Shown here: positions 8,582 through 15,945 of the stretch, piece by piece
Layout: every line of letters starts with the position of its first letter
Numbering within the stretch: position 1 is the first letter of the stretch
NCBI GenBank assembly: GCA_947367255.1
Contig: CANBCZ010000003.1
Span: 1 to 53,611, forward strand
DNA: 53,611 nucleotides
From: an uncultured Alistipes sp.
GTDB lineage: Bacteria; Bacteroidota; Bacteroidia; Bacteroidales; Rikenellaceae
Reading direction: 5' to 3'
Position numbers and translations under genes: made by a program
Notes under the pieces: model-generated
Database searches by the model: none
What the model saw: only the letters and a program-made list of their open reading frames with translations
Told to the model about the DNA's origin: nothing

Positions 8582-9784
8582 CTATTTTGTCAAATTATAT
8601 GTATCTGTTGCAATTACAAGCTCCTCGTTTGTTGCGATAACGGCAACCTTCACGCGAGAGTTCTCGGTAGAGATGATTGTATCTGTACCGCGTGTAGGAC
8701 GGTTTACTGCGTCGTTAATCTCAACGCCCATAAACTCCAGACCCTTAGTTGCGCGAGCACGCAGCTCCCAAGAGTTCTCGCCCACACCACCGGTGAAGAT
8801 TACAAGATCCACGCCACCCATCAAGGCTGCATACTTACCGATATACTGGCGTACGCGGTCGTAGTAGAGGTCACGAGCAACGATTGCGCGAGGGTTCCCT
8901 GACTCGTAAGCGGCGTCTATATCACGCATATCGCTTGAGATGCCTGACAGACCCTCAACACCTGAACGCTTGTTGATCATAGTGTTGATATCTGCAATAT
9001 TCATACCCTCTTTCTCGGCAATGAAGAGCAGAGCCGATGGATCTACATCACCACAACGGGTACCCATAACAAGACCATCTACCGGAGAGAAGCCCATAGA
9101 GGTACAAACGCTCTTACCATTCTCGATAGCGGTTACAGAGGCACCATTACCGATGTGACAAGTGATAATCTTCGAGTTCTCGAGGTCAAGACCTGTAAGT
9201 GCAGCACCAACCTTCGCAACGAACTTGTGGCTTGTGCCGTGGAAGCCGTAGCGACGCACGCGGTACTTCTCGTAGTACTCGTATGGCAGAGCATAGAGGT
9301 AGTTGATAGGCTCGATAGACTGGTGGAAAGAGGTATCGAATACAGCAACCTGCTTTACCTCAGGCAACACCTTCTCAATAGAGAGGATACCCTCAAGGTT
9401 TGCAGGGTTATGAAGCGGAGCGATGTCGAAGAGTGAACGAATCTTCTCCTTAACCTCGTCGGTAACAATGCAGCTTGATGCGAAGAACTCGCCACCGTGA
9501 GCTACACGATGACCTACAGCCTTCACCTCGTCGAGAGAGGAGATTACGCCGTGCTCAGGGTTGGTCAGTGCGTCGAGCACCAGACGAATACCTGTTGTGT
9601 GGTCAGCGATTGGCTGGTGGAGCTTGAAGACCTCCTTACCTACCGGTTTATGAGTCAAATCACCCTCTGCAAGACCGATACGCTCGACAAGACCCTTGGC
9701 AAGCAGCGTATGTGCAGCATCACAGATGTCGATTACCTGATACTTAATCGACGAACTTCCGCAGTTTAATACTAAGATAACCAT
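8582..9784 (-). CDS. ackA: Acetate kinase
   Basis: The 400-residue enzyme of the ASKHA fold converts acyl-phosphate and ADP to acid and ATP. Hallmarks are VLNCGSSSIKYQ at the N-terminus, RYGFHGTSHKFV, TCHIGNGASVTA, SPVDGLVMGTRCGDVD and FTGGVGENS. Length and motifs match acetate kinase rather than butyrate kinase (about 355 residues). It is the first gene of the ackA-ptb pair and is preceded by a good promoter. Confidence 0.96.
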   Translation of the reverse strand: MVILVLNCGSSSIKYQVIDICDAAHTLLAKGLVERIGLAEGDLTHKPVGKEVFKLHQPIADHTTGIRLVLDALTNPEHGVISSLDEVKAVGHRVAHGGEFFASSCIVTDEVKEKIRSLFDIAPLHNPANLEGILSIEKVLPEVKQVAVFDTSFHQSIEPINYLYALPYEYYEKYRVRRYGFHGTSHKFVAKVGAALTGLDLENSKIITCHIGNGASVTAIENGKSVCTSMGFSPVDGLVMGTRCGDVDPSALLFIAEKEGMNIADINTMINKRSGVEGLSGISSDMRDIDAAYESGNPRAIVARDLYYDRVRQYIGKYAALMGGVDLVIFTGGVGENSWELRARATKGLEFMGVEINDAVNRPTRGTDTIISTENSRVKVAVIATNEELVIATDTYNLTK

Positions 9785-9832
9785 ATTTTTGTCTAAAATT
9801 TGTTGTCTGTTTAGTTATATGTTTACATCCCG

Positions 9833-9863
9833 CAAAGGTAACCAAACCTTTTCAGAAAAGCAA
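9833..9863 (-). promoter_or_regulatory. Promoter for ackA-ptb
   Basis: On the minus strand TTG (9861-9863) and TACCTTTG (9833-9840) are 20 nt apart, the consensus Bacteroidota arrangement. The leader to the ackA ATG is about 45 nt. Confidence 0.75.
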
Positions 9864-9883
9864 GATTCGCGCCCGCTTTTGCG

Positions 9884-11158
9884 CTACTTTATAAGTATCT
9901 TATAACTCCACGGAGCAATATCACCCCACATATGCTCATAGAGGGTAGTCGGCTGACCGGTCATTGCATCGGTATATTCGCCGGCATAGATGCCCGTATT
10001 GAAGTCACCAAAGACGGTATATGGCGAGAGGTTGGCAATAACCACTACCCTATCCCCGTCACACTCACGCACAAAGGTCAGCAGACAGTCCGGTGCGTTG
10101 TTGATAATCTCGATAAGTTCAGCACCCTCGTCAGCAGAACGTAACGCCTTGTGGTTGTGATAGATAGAGCAGAGCTTTGTGTAGAAGTCGGTATAGCTGT
10201 TAGCCTCCATCTGCGGCATTGCATCCCTCTCGAAGAATGAGAAGGAGTGGTCGTAGCCGAACTCCTGACCCGTATAGATGAGCGGCAACGAATTTGGCAG
10301 CAGGAATGTCAGCGCAGCCATAGGCTCGAGAGAGGCACCAAAGCGCGAGAACTCGCTACCCGACCAAGAGTTTTCGTCGTGGTTGGATGTAAAGGTCATA
10401 CGCATAGACCACTTAGGGAAGCGACGACGGTCGGCGTGGATTATCTCCCTCAAACGCCATACACGGCTATTTCCCTGCGCCACATCGCACATAGCGTGGT
10501 GCAGACGCCACGAGTAGCAGGCATCGAAGGCATTCTGGAAGATGTTATCCTCCTCCGCCTCGGCAAGCAGGAAGATGTCGGGCTTAATATGCTGAAGATT
10601 GAAGCGGACAACCTGCCAAAACTCAATAGGCACAAGCATAGCCATATCGCAACGGAAACCGTCAATATTGTGCTCGGTAACCCAGAACTTCATCGCATCT
10701 ATCTGACCCTGCCAAACCTCACGATTGTCGTAGTTCAGCTGTGCAGTATCGCTCCAGTCCCACGGCACAAGAGCCTCGCCGTTGCTATCGCGTCTATACC
10801 AATCCAACGGCTTCTCTGTCAGCCACTTGGCATCGCGCGAAGTGTGGTTTGCAACCCAGTCGAGGATAACCTTCAGACCCAACGAATGTGCCGTAGCGAC
10901 AAAGGTGTCGAAATCCTCAAAAGTACCAATCTGAGAGTTAATCCCGCAGTAGTCGGCAACCGAGTAGTAGGAGCCCATCGACCCCTTGCGAGCCACCTGA
11001 CCGATAGGATAGACAGGCATAAGCCAAATAACATCGACGCCCATCTGTCTCAATCTCGGCAACTCTGCTGCTGCGGCAATCAGTGTACCCTCCTTCGTCA
11101 GCTGACGAACATTCATCTCGTACAGCACTGCGCTATAACTCCACTGGGGATGTCTCAT
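9884..11158 (-). CDS. GH13 alpha-amylase family protein (cytoplasmic)
   Basis: This 424-residue GH13 enzyme has no signal peptide, so it probably acts on intracellular alpha-glucans or maltodextrins. The barrel shows VIWLMPVYPIG, DWVANHTS, the nucleophile Asp in GFRCDMA, the acid/base Glu in LLAEAEE and the third carboxylate in TSNHDEN. The C-terminal beta-sandwich is short. Exact activity (alpha-amylase, alpha-glucosidase or similar) cannot be assigned. It is divergent from the polysaccharide export gene and lies upstream of ackA on the same strand with its own -7 box. Confidence 0.88.
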   Translation of the reverse strand: MRHPQWSYSAVLYEMNVRQLTKEGTLIAAAAELPRLRQMGVDVIWLMPVYPIGQVARKGSMGSYYSVADYCGINSQIGTFEDFDTFVATAHSLGLKVILDWVANHTSRDAKWLTEKPLDWYRRDSNGEALVPWDWSDTAQLNYDNREVWQGQIDAMKFWVTEHNIDGFRCDMAMLVPIEFWQVVRFNLQHIKPDIFLLAEAEEDNIFQNAFDACYSWRLHHAMCDVAQGNSRVWRLREIIHADRRRFPKWSMRMTFTSNHDENSWSGSEFSRFGASLEPMAALTFLLPNSLPLIYTGQEFGYDHSFSFFERDAMPQMEANSYTDFYTKLCSIYHNHKALRSADEGAELIEIINNAPDCLLTFVRECDGDRVVVIANLSPYTVFGDFNTGIYAGEYTDAMTGQPTTLYEHMWGDIAPWSYKILIK

Positions 11159-11187
11159 ACAAACAGTTATTGGTTCTACATTTTCTG

Positions 11188-11195
11188 CAAAGGTA
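11188..11195 (-). promoter_or_regulatory. -7 box for the GH13 gene
   Basis: The minus strand reads TACCTTTG about 30 nt before the GH13 start codon. I found no convincing TTG at the -33 position. Confidence 0.45.
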
Positions 11196-11223
11196 ATAAA
11201 TTTCGTTGAATATTCATCGTTTT

Positions 11224-11254
11224 TTGCTCTTTTGAAGATAAATGATTATCTTTA
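11224..11254 (+). promoter_or_regulatory. Promoter for the wza-like/wzc-like operon
   Basis: TTG at 11224-11226 and TATCTTTA at 11247-11254 are 20 nt apart. The final base differs from the TAnnTTTG consensus. The predicted leader is about 22 nt. Confidence 0.55.
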
Positions 11255-11282
11255 CACCTTGTATTAATAACTATTAACCGTT

Positions 11283-12095
11283 ATGCGTCTGTTAAAGATA
11301 GGATTTTTATGTACCATATTTTTGGCGCTGTGCAGTTGCTCGGCTGTCAAAAGAACTGTATATCTGCAAGATATAGCGGACAACTCTCAGGTTCAAACCG
11401 CAGTGGAGCAGCCGATAAAGATCAAGCCGTTCGATCGTCTGATTGTCGTTGTGACAAGTAAGGATGCCGAGCTGGCTGCGCCATTCAATGTGATGACCTC
11501 ATACAACTCGCTCTCAAACAACCCTATGGGTCAATCGACAGTTAGCAACTCTCAGTCGTTGCAGGTGCGTACTGTGGACGAGAATGGCGAGCTCTATATG
11601 CCGGTTATCGGTAAGGTTGCTTGTGCAGGAAAGACCCGTGCCGAGGTATCAAATGCTATTGCAAAGGCGATTATCGACGGCGGTTATATCGCTGATGCAG
11701 CGGTAAATATCCAGTTTGCCGATATGAAGCTCTTCGTGCTCGGTGAGGTTGCAAAGCCGGGTCAGTTTGATGTTACCCGCGACCAGATTACAATCCTCGA
11801 GGCACTTGCTATGGCGGGCGATATGACAATCTACGGTAATCGTGCCAATGTCAGCGTAGTGCGCAAGGAGAACGGTGTGACAAAGACCCACATCGTAAAC
11901 CTCCTCGATTCGAGCTGTTTCAACTCCCCTGCCTACTACCTTCAGCAGGGCGATGTAGTATATGTTCAGCCAAAGAAGCAGCGTGCAGCATCGGGTGAGA
12001 TTAACCAGAACCGTAACTTCTGGATCTCGATTACCAGCACCCTTATCTCGGCAGCTACACTCGTGGCAACCATCATTCTCAATACAAAGGATTAA
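11283..12095 (+). CDS. Wza-like polysaccharide export lipoprotein
   Basis: This 270-residue protein has a lipoprotein signal ending in the lipobox LCSC near residue 19. A polysaccharide biosynthesis/export domain (PF02563 type, residues about 45-135, with ELYMPVIGKV) is followed by one SLBB-like domain (FVLGEVAKPGQFDV). A hydrophobic segment near the C-terminus (WISITSTLISAATLVATIIL) matches the C-terminal outer-membrane anchor of the Wza family. It should form the outer-membrane conduit for capsule or exopolysaccharide. The Wzc-like kinase starts 3 nt after it. No glycosyltransferase genes follow. Confidence 0.88.
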   Translation: MRLLKIGFLCTIFLALCSCSAVKRTVYLQDIADNSQVQTAVEQPIKIKPFDRLIVVVTSKDAELAAPFNVMTSYNSLSNNPMGQSTVSNSQSLQVRTVDENGELYMPVIGKVACAGKTRAEVSNAIAKAIIDGGYIADAAVNIQFADMKLFVLGEVAKPGQFDVTRDQITILEALAMAGDMTIYGNRANVSVVRKENGVTKTHIVNLLDSSCFNSPAYYLQQGDVVYVQPKKQRAASGEINQNRNFWISITSTLISAATLVATIILNTKD

Positions 12096-12098
12096 CCT

Positions 12099-14534
12099 AT
12101 GGAACAGTATAATACTCAGGCGGCACAACCGCAGATAAATGCCTTTACCCTTCAGGACCTTGTGGATATGGTTCTGAGAAAGTGGTATTGGTTTGTACTC
12201 AGCGTAATATTTTTCTTGGGTTTGGGCGTGCTCTACATACTCAGCACACCGCCCGTATACCATCGTGAGGCGACCATAATGGTCAAGGATAGCCGCAAAG
12301 GCAGTGGTGCCAACGAGATGGCTATATTCGGCGAGCTTGCAGGTCTTTCGACCCGTCGCAATGTGGACAACGAGCTCTTTGTACTTCAGGCACGCCGACT
12401 GATGACCCAGACAATCAAGGAGTTGGGACTTACAACATCATACTCTACCCGCGTAAATCTGCGCAAGGTCGATCTCTACCGTTGCAGCCCCGTAGAGGCA
12501 CGCTTTATCAACGACACTGACGAGCTGACCTGCGGCTTCAAGCTCAAGTTGGAGGAGGAGAGCTTTACCCTCTACGACTTTGTGTTGCCGACAGATGGCG
12601 AGGAGGTCGATTACGACGACTTTACCGTAACCTCAACATACGGAGCGACTATTGCAACACCTGCAGGTGAGGTAGTTATCGACAAGAGTCCGTTTATGGA
12701 TGCCAAGTCTGTGGGCAAGGTTATCAATGTTGCCAAGTACAGAACACAGGCGGTGACAACCCGCTACTGCAAGGCTATGAAGTCCGCTGTGGCAAACAAG
12801 ATGTCGTCGATTATCAACATCGCCCTCGATGATATTGTTGCCCGTCGTGCCGAGGATGTTATCAACACCCTTATCCGCGTATACAACGACGATGCGGTGA
12901 ACGACAAGCGCGAGATTGCCGAGGCTACAGCAAACTTTATCGATGCCCGCCTTGAGATTATCAGCAAGGAGCTGGGTGCCGTAGATGGCGATATTGAGGA
13001 GTTTAAGACCCGCAACAATATGGTGGACCTTGCAGCCGAGACAGAGAAGAATTTCAATATCTCTATGCGTCTGCAGCAGGAGTTGATATCTGTAGAGAGC
13101 CAGCTCGAGATGTCACGATTTATCAAGGAGTATCTCACCAATCCGGAGAAGGAGCAGTCGCTTATCCCTGTAACCGGCTTTGGCAGCAGTGCCCTTACCT
13201 CATCTGTATCGTCACAGATTGCAGAGTATAACGAGCTTGTACTGCGTCGCGAGAAGCTTATGAACAACAGCTCGGCAAACAACCCCGTAGTCGAGCAGCT
13301 TGGTTCACAGCGCGTAGCACTCAAAAATGCTATCCTCGCCTCCCTCGACTCGAACATCGCTGCACTCGAGATACAGCACAAGACCCTTATGCGCGAGCAG
13401 AACCAGACCTCTGCACGCATCGGCAGCGTACCTAAGCAGGAGCAGGAGTACCTCTCTATAGCTCGTCAGCAGCGAATAAAGGAGGAGCTCTACCTCTACC
13501 TGCTCAACAAGCGCGAGGAGAATGCCATCTCCCTTGCAATAACCGAGAATACGGCTCGAATTATCGACTCGGCATTTGGTCCGTCACGCCCTATCTCACC
13601 ACGCAAGAGCTTTGTGCTGATGATTATGTTTGCCCTCGGCATTGCCATTCCGTTTGCACTGCTCTACCTGCGCGAGATTATCGACACATCTGTTCGCAGT
13701 CGCAAGGATATCGAGAAGTTTACAACTATCCCTTACCTCGGCGATATTCCTGTCTTTACAGGCAAGAAGCACTCTCGCGGCATTGTAGTTCGTGAGAATG
13801 GTCGCGACAGCATCTCCGAGGCATTCCGTATTCTGCGTGCAAATATGGGCTTTATGAACACCTCAGGCAGTCAGAAGGTGTTCCTTATCACCTCATCTAC
13901 CGAACACGCCGGAAAGACCTTTGTTGCGACCAATTTGGCTATGGTAAATGCCTTCTCGGGAAACAAAGTGCTGCTCATCGACCTCGACCTGCGTCGTCGT
14001 ATGCTTAGCAAGCAGCTCGGACAGCGAAACAACCCGAACGGCATATCGAAGTATATGAGTGACCACACTCTTACGGCTACAGATGTTATCTCAAAGAGCG
14101 ATATTCACGACAATATCGACTGCATCTACGCTGGTCTTCAGCCACCAAACCCTGCCGAGCAGCTGCTCTCGCCACGCCTTGATGCACTTATTGAGGAGTG
14201 CAGGAAGATGTACGACTGCATCATCATCGACAGCGTACCTGCTATGGTTATTGCCGATGCTATGATTGCAAGCCGCGTGGCAGATTTGAGCCTCTATGTT
14301 ATCCGCGAGGGTATGCTCGACAAGCGCCAGCTGCCGGATGTTGAAAACCTCCACCGACAGAATAAGCTGCGCAATATGTGTATCGTTCTTAACGGTGCAT
14401 CAGAGCAGAACCACCGCTACGGATATACCTATACATACCATACAGACGATGATTTTGTCTACACCCGCTGGGAGAAGTTGCTCTGCTCTATCGGACTGAG
14501 AGGTTGGGTAAATAGACGCAAAGTGGCAAGATAG
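12099..14534 (+). CDS. Wzc-like polysaccharide co-polymerase with BY-kinase domain
   Basis: The 811-residue inner-membrane protein has a Wzz domain with a first transmembrane segment near residues 32-50, a long periplasmic coiled coil, and a second segment near 505-525 (FVLMIMFALGIAIPFALLYL). The cytoplasmic bacterial tyrosine kinase domain carries Walker A STEHAGKT, Walker A' LLIDLDLRRR and Walker B CIIIDSVPA. Its C-terminal tail holds a tyrosine cluster (YGYTYTYHTDDDFVYT), the expected autophosphorylation site. It should control chain length and export of a surface polysaccharide with the preceding lipoprotein. No tyrosine phosphatase of the PHP or low-molecular-weight type is adjacent. Confidence 0.92.
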   Translation: MEQYNTQAAQPQINAFTLQDLVDMVLRKWYWFVLSVIFFLGLGVLYILSTPPVYHREATIMVKDSRKGSGANEMAIFGELAGLSTRRNVDNELFVLQARRLMTQTIKELGLTTSYSTRVNLRKVDLYRCSPVEARFINDTDELTCGFKLKLEEESFTLYDFVLPTDGEEVDYDDFTVTSTYGATIATPAGEVVIDKSPFMDAKSVGKVINVAKYRTQAVTTRYCKAMKSAVANKMSSIINIALDDIVARRAEDVINTLIRVYNDDAVNDKREIAEATANFIDARLEIISKELGAVDGDIEEFKTRNNMVDLAAETEKNFNISMRLQQELISVESQLEMSRFIKEYLTNPEKEQSLIPVTGFGSSALTSSVSSQIAEYNELVLRREKLMNNSSANNPVVEQLGSQRVALKNAILASLDSNIAALEIQHKTLMREQNQTSARIGSVPKQEQEYLSIARQQRIKEELYLYLLNKREENAISLAITENTARIIDSAFGPSRPISPRKSFVLMIMFALGIAIPFALLYLREIIDTSVRSRKDIEKFTTIPYLGDIPVFTGKKHSRGIVVRENGRDSISEAFRILRANMGFMNTSGSQKVFLITSSTEHAGKTFVATNLAMVNAFSGNKVLLIDLDLRRRMLSKQLGQRNNPNGISKYMSDHTLTATDVISKSDIHDNIDCIYAGLQPPNPAEQLLSPRLDALIEECRKMYDCIIIDSVPAMVIADAMIASRVADLSLYVIREGMLDKRQLPDVENLHRQNKLRNMCIVLNGASEQNHRYGYTYTYHTDDDFVYTRWEKLLCSIGLRGWVNRRKVAR

Positions 14535-14537
14535 TAT

Positions 14538-14918
14538 ATGGCAGAACTTGTTATAGCAGTAGACTTTGACGGTACCTGTGTCACTCACGAATACCCATAT
14601 ATGGGCAGTGACATAGGTGCAGTACCCGTACTCAAGGAGCTGACAGATGCCGGCTACCGCCTTATACTGACAACAATGCGCAGCGGTAAGACCGAGAAGG
14701 AGGCTGTAAAGTGGTTTAAGGATAACGATATCCCCCTCTGGGGCGTCAATAAAAACCCCGAGCAGAAGTCGTGGACATCATCCCCAAAGGTCTATGCAGA
14801 CCTCTATATTGACGATTGTGCCCTCGGTGTACCTCTGACTACATCGGCAAGCTCTACCCGCCCGTATGTCGATTGGACCCGCGTCCGAGAGTGGTTAGTC
14901 GCAGAGGGGTACCTGTAG
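14538..14918 (+). CDS. Small HAD-superfamily protein
   Basis: The 126-residue protein starts 3 nt after the kinase gene. HAD motif I is VDFDGTCV (residues 7-14), motif II is probably the LTTMRSG segment, and an acidic motif IV appears as YIDDCALG. A cap domain is absent, as in the compact family of Bacteroides hypothetical hydrolases. Its substrate is unknown. The tight spacing suggests cotranscription with the polysaccharide kinase; a phosphatase role toward that system is speculation. Confidence 0.75.
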   Translation: MAELVIAVDFDGTCVTHEYPYMGSDIGAVPVLKELTDAGYRLILTTMRSGKTEKEAVKWFKDNDIPLWGVNKNPEQKSWTSSPKVYADLYIDDCALGVPLTTSASSTRPYVDWTRVREWLVAEGYL

Positions 14919-15039
14919 CAGAAGCCATTGCGGATTTAGGATAGCCGTAGGCTACGCAGTGCCGCCACAGTACCGCACCTTTTTGAAAAAAGGCGCCCGA
15001 AAAACTTTCGCCAAAACTTCGTTTTGGTAGTATCTGTTG
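14919..15039. repeat. Hairpin-rich intergenic DNA after the HAD gene
   Basis: No gene is seen. Small perfect hairpins follow one another: TAGCC-GTA-GGCTA near 14942, CCTTTTT-GA-AAAAAGG near 14979, and CCAAAAC-TTC-GTTTTGG near 15012. The A/T-rich second hairpin could end the wza-like/wzc-like transcript. The tract resembles dispersed intergenic repeats rather than decayed coding sequence. Confidence 0.5.
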
Positions 15040-15155
15040 CGAGAATAACGTTGTCTGCGACAATACCAAAAACAGCAAGAGCAGTAGTCTGTAAGCAAGC
15101 TTACACTACCGCTCTTTCTATTTTTACTATCCTTGCGGATAGCTGTTATTCTCGA
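15040..15155. repeat. Branched inverted-repeat structure
   Basis: CGAGAATAAC near 15040 and GTTATTCTCG near 15145 are perfect reverse complements and would close a junction holding three hairpins. These are TTGTC-TGC-GACAA; a long stem with AAGAGC, GTAG and TGTAAGC pairing with GCTTACA, CTAC and GCTCTT around an AA loop; and CTATCC-TTGC-GGATAG. The whole could fold as a cloverleaf-like RNA or extruded DNA. No tRNA features are present. Function is unknown. Confidence 0.55.
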
Positions 15156-15242
15156 AAAAAATCAAAACCACACGTTTGCACGTCGCCTATTCTGTGCACT
15201 GCTTTATCGTCTGAGTCTGCACACCACTACTTTTTTGCACTC
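15156..15242. repeat. Decayed end fragment of a family A element
   Basis: TGCACTG then CTTTATCGTCTGAGTCTGC at about 15195-15220 resembles the end sequence of family A elements (TTTGCAC, a few bases, ATTTRTCGTCARAG). It lies just outside the intact element that starts at 15243 and looks like the remnant of an earlier copy. Confidence 0.5.
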
Positions 15243-15366
15243 ATTTGTTGTCAAAACGTGTTAGAGATGGTGCATCGTGAAATATCCCCGGATGGGACAT
15301 ACTAAGCGTATTTCCCATTCGGGGATATAAGGGATGTGCCATATATGACACGTTTTCACGACAAAT
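15243..15366 (-). repeat. Family A palindromic element, copy 1 (exonuclease 3' end)
   Basis: The left end ATTTGTTGTCAAAACGTGT (15243-15261) and the reverse complement of the right end (15348-15366) match at 17 of 19 positions. The centre is a hairpin with stem ATATCCCCG/CGGGGATAT containing the conserved AATGG/CCAT inner pairing. A small hairpin (GTGCCAT/ATATGACAC type) lies near the right end. The exonuclease gene reads into the element, whose bases give its final His-Leu-Ser and TGA stop. Confidence 0.85.
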
Positions 15367-15934
15367 GCGATAAAGACTTGTAGATCTCGACGCACACCCA
15401 CGCATCCGTCGCCGCATAAACCTGCTGCTGTGGCGTAAGAGTCTTTGCCTCCCAATTACTCAGGCGCTGAGCCTTTGAGACCTTTTTACCCAAGACAATA
15501 CCCGAGATTTTGCGCAGGCTCTTATCCTTTATGCCGTAGTTCTCGACAATATCCTGCAGATCGACAAAGCCTCCTGCGGTGAAGTGACGGAGTTTAGCAA
15601 GTCCGAGAATATCGTTCTTTACAGCAGCACCGATTTTGAGGATATCTGCGCGGTGGAGGATATCTGTCAGATGTTTCGACATCTGCACGCGGTTAAGACG
15701 GATAAGGAAGCACTTGCCGCCACCATAGAGCTGCAGCAGTGCCACCTTATTTGTCACACCGGCGGTAAACGATGGTCGGGTCTCGGTATCAAAGCCGAGA
15801 ATAGTCTGCTTGGAGAGGTGTGCACACGCCTCCTCAAGAGCCTGCGGAGTATCGACAACGACAATCTCGCCATCGAACTGCACCGCCTGCAGAGCTGCTA
15901 CCTCCTCGTTGGATATAGACTCGATAAATGCCAT
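15356..15934 (-). CDS. 3'-5' exonuclease domain protein (DEDDy, RNase D/WRN-like)
   Basis: The 192-residue protein is a stand-alone DnaQ-like 3'-5' exonuclease domain. Motif Exo I is GFDTET near residue 46, Exo II includes AAVKNDILGL, and Exo III is YAATDAW, the DEDDy type. It may process RNA ends or DNA. Its last codons and TGA stop lie inside a repeat element, so the original C-terminus may have been altered slightly by insertion. It starts 11 nt after yidC ends and is probably cotranscribed with yidC and pyrG. Confidence 0.9.
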   Translation of the reverse strand: MAFIESISNEEVAALQAVQFDGEIVVVDTPQALEEACAHLSKQTILGFDTETRPSFTAGVTNKVALLQLYGGGKCFLIRLNRVQMSKHLTDILHRADILKIGAAVKNDILGLAKLRHFTAGGFVDLQDIVENYGIKDKSLRKISGIVLGKKVSKAQRLSNWEAKTLTPQQQVYAATDAWVCVEIYKSLSHLS

Positions 15935-15945
15935 CGCTACACTGT

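Noticed and set aside
10247..11209. 320-codon frame opposite the GH13 gene, with similar long antisense frames at 2877-3695, 32370-33281 and 36300-37406
   Set aside because: All lie wholly or almost wholly opposite strongly supported genes and their translations show no family motifs.
15040..15155. tRNA or tmRNA gene
   Set aside because: The branched fold has no T-loop GTTCRA, no anticodon arm of normal size and no CCA-type acceptor.
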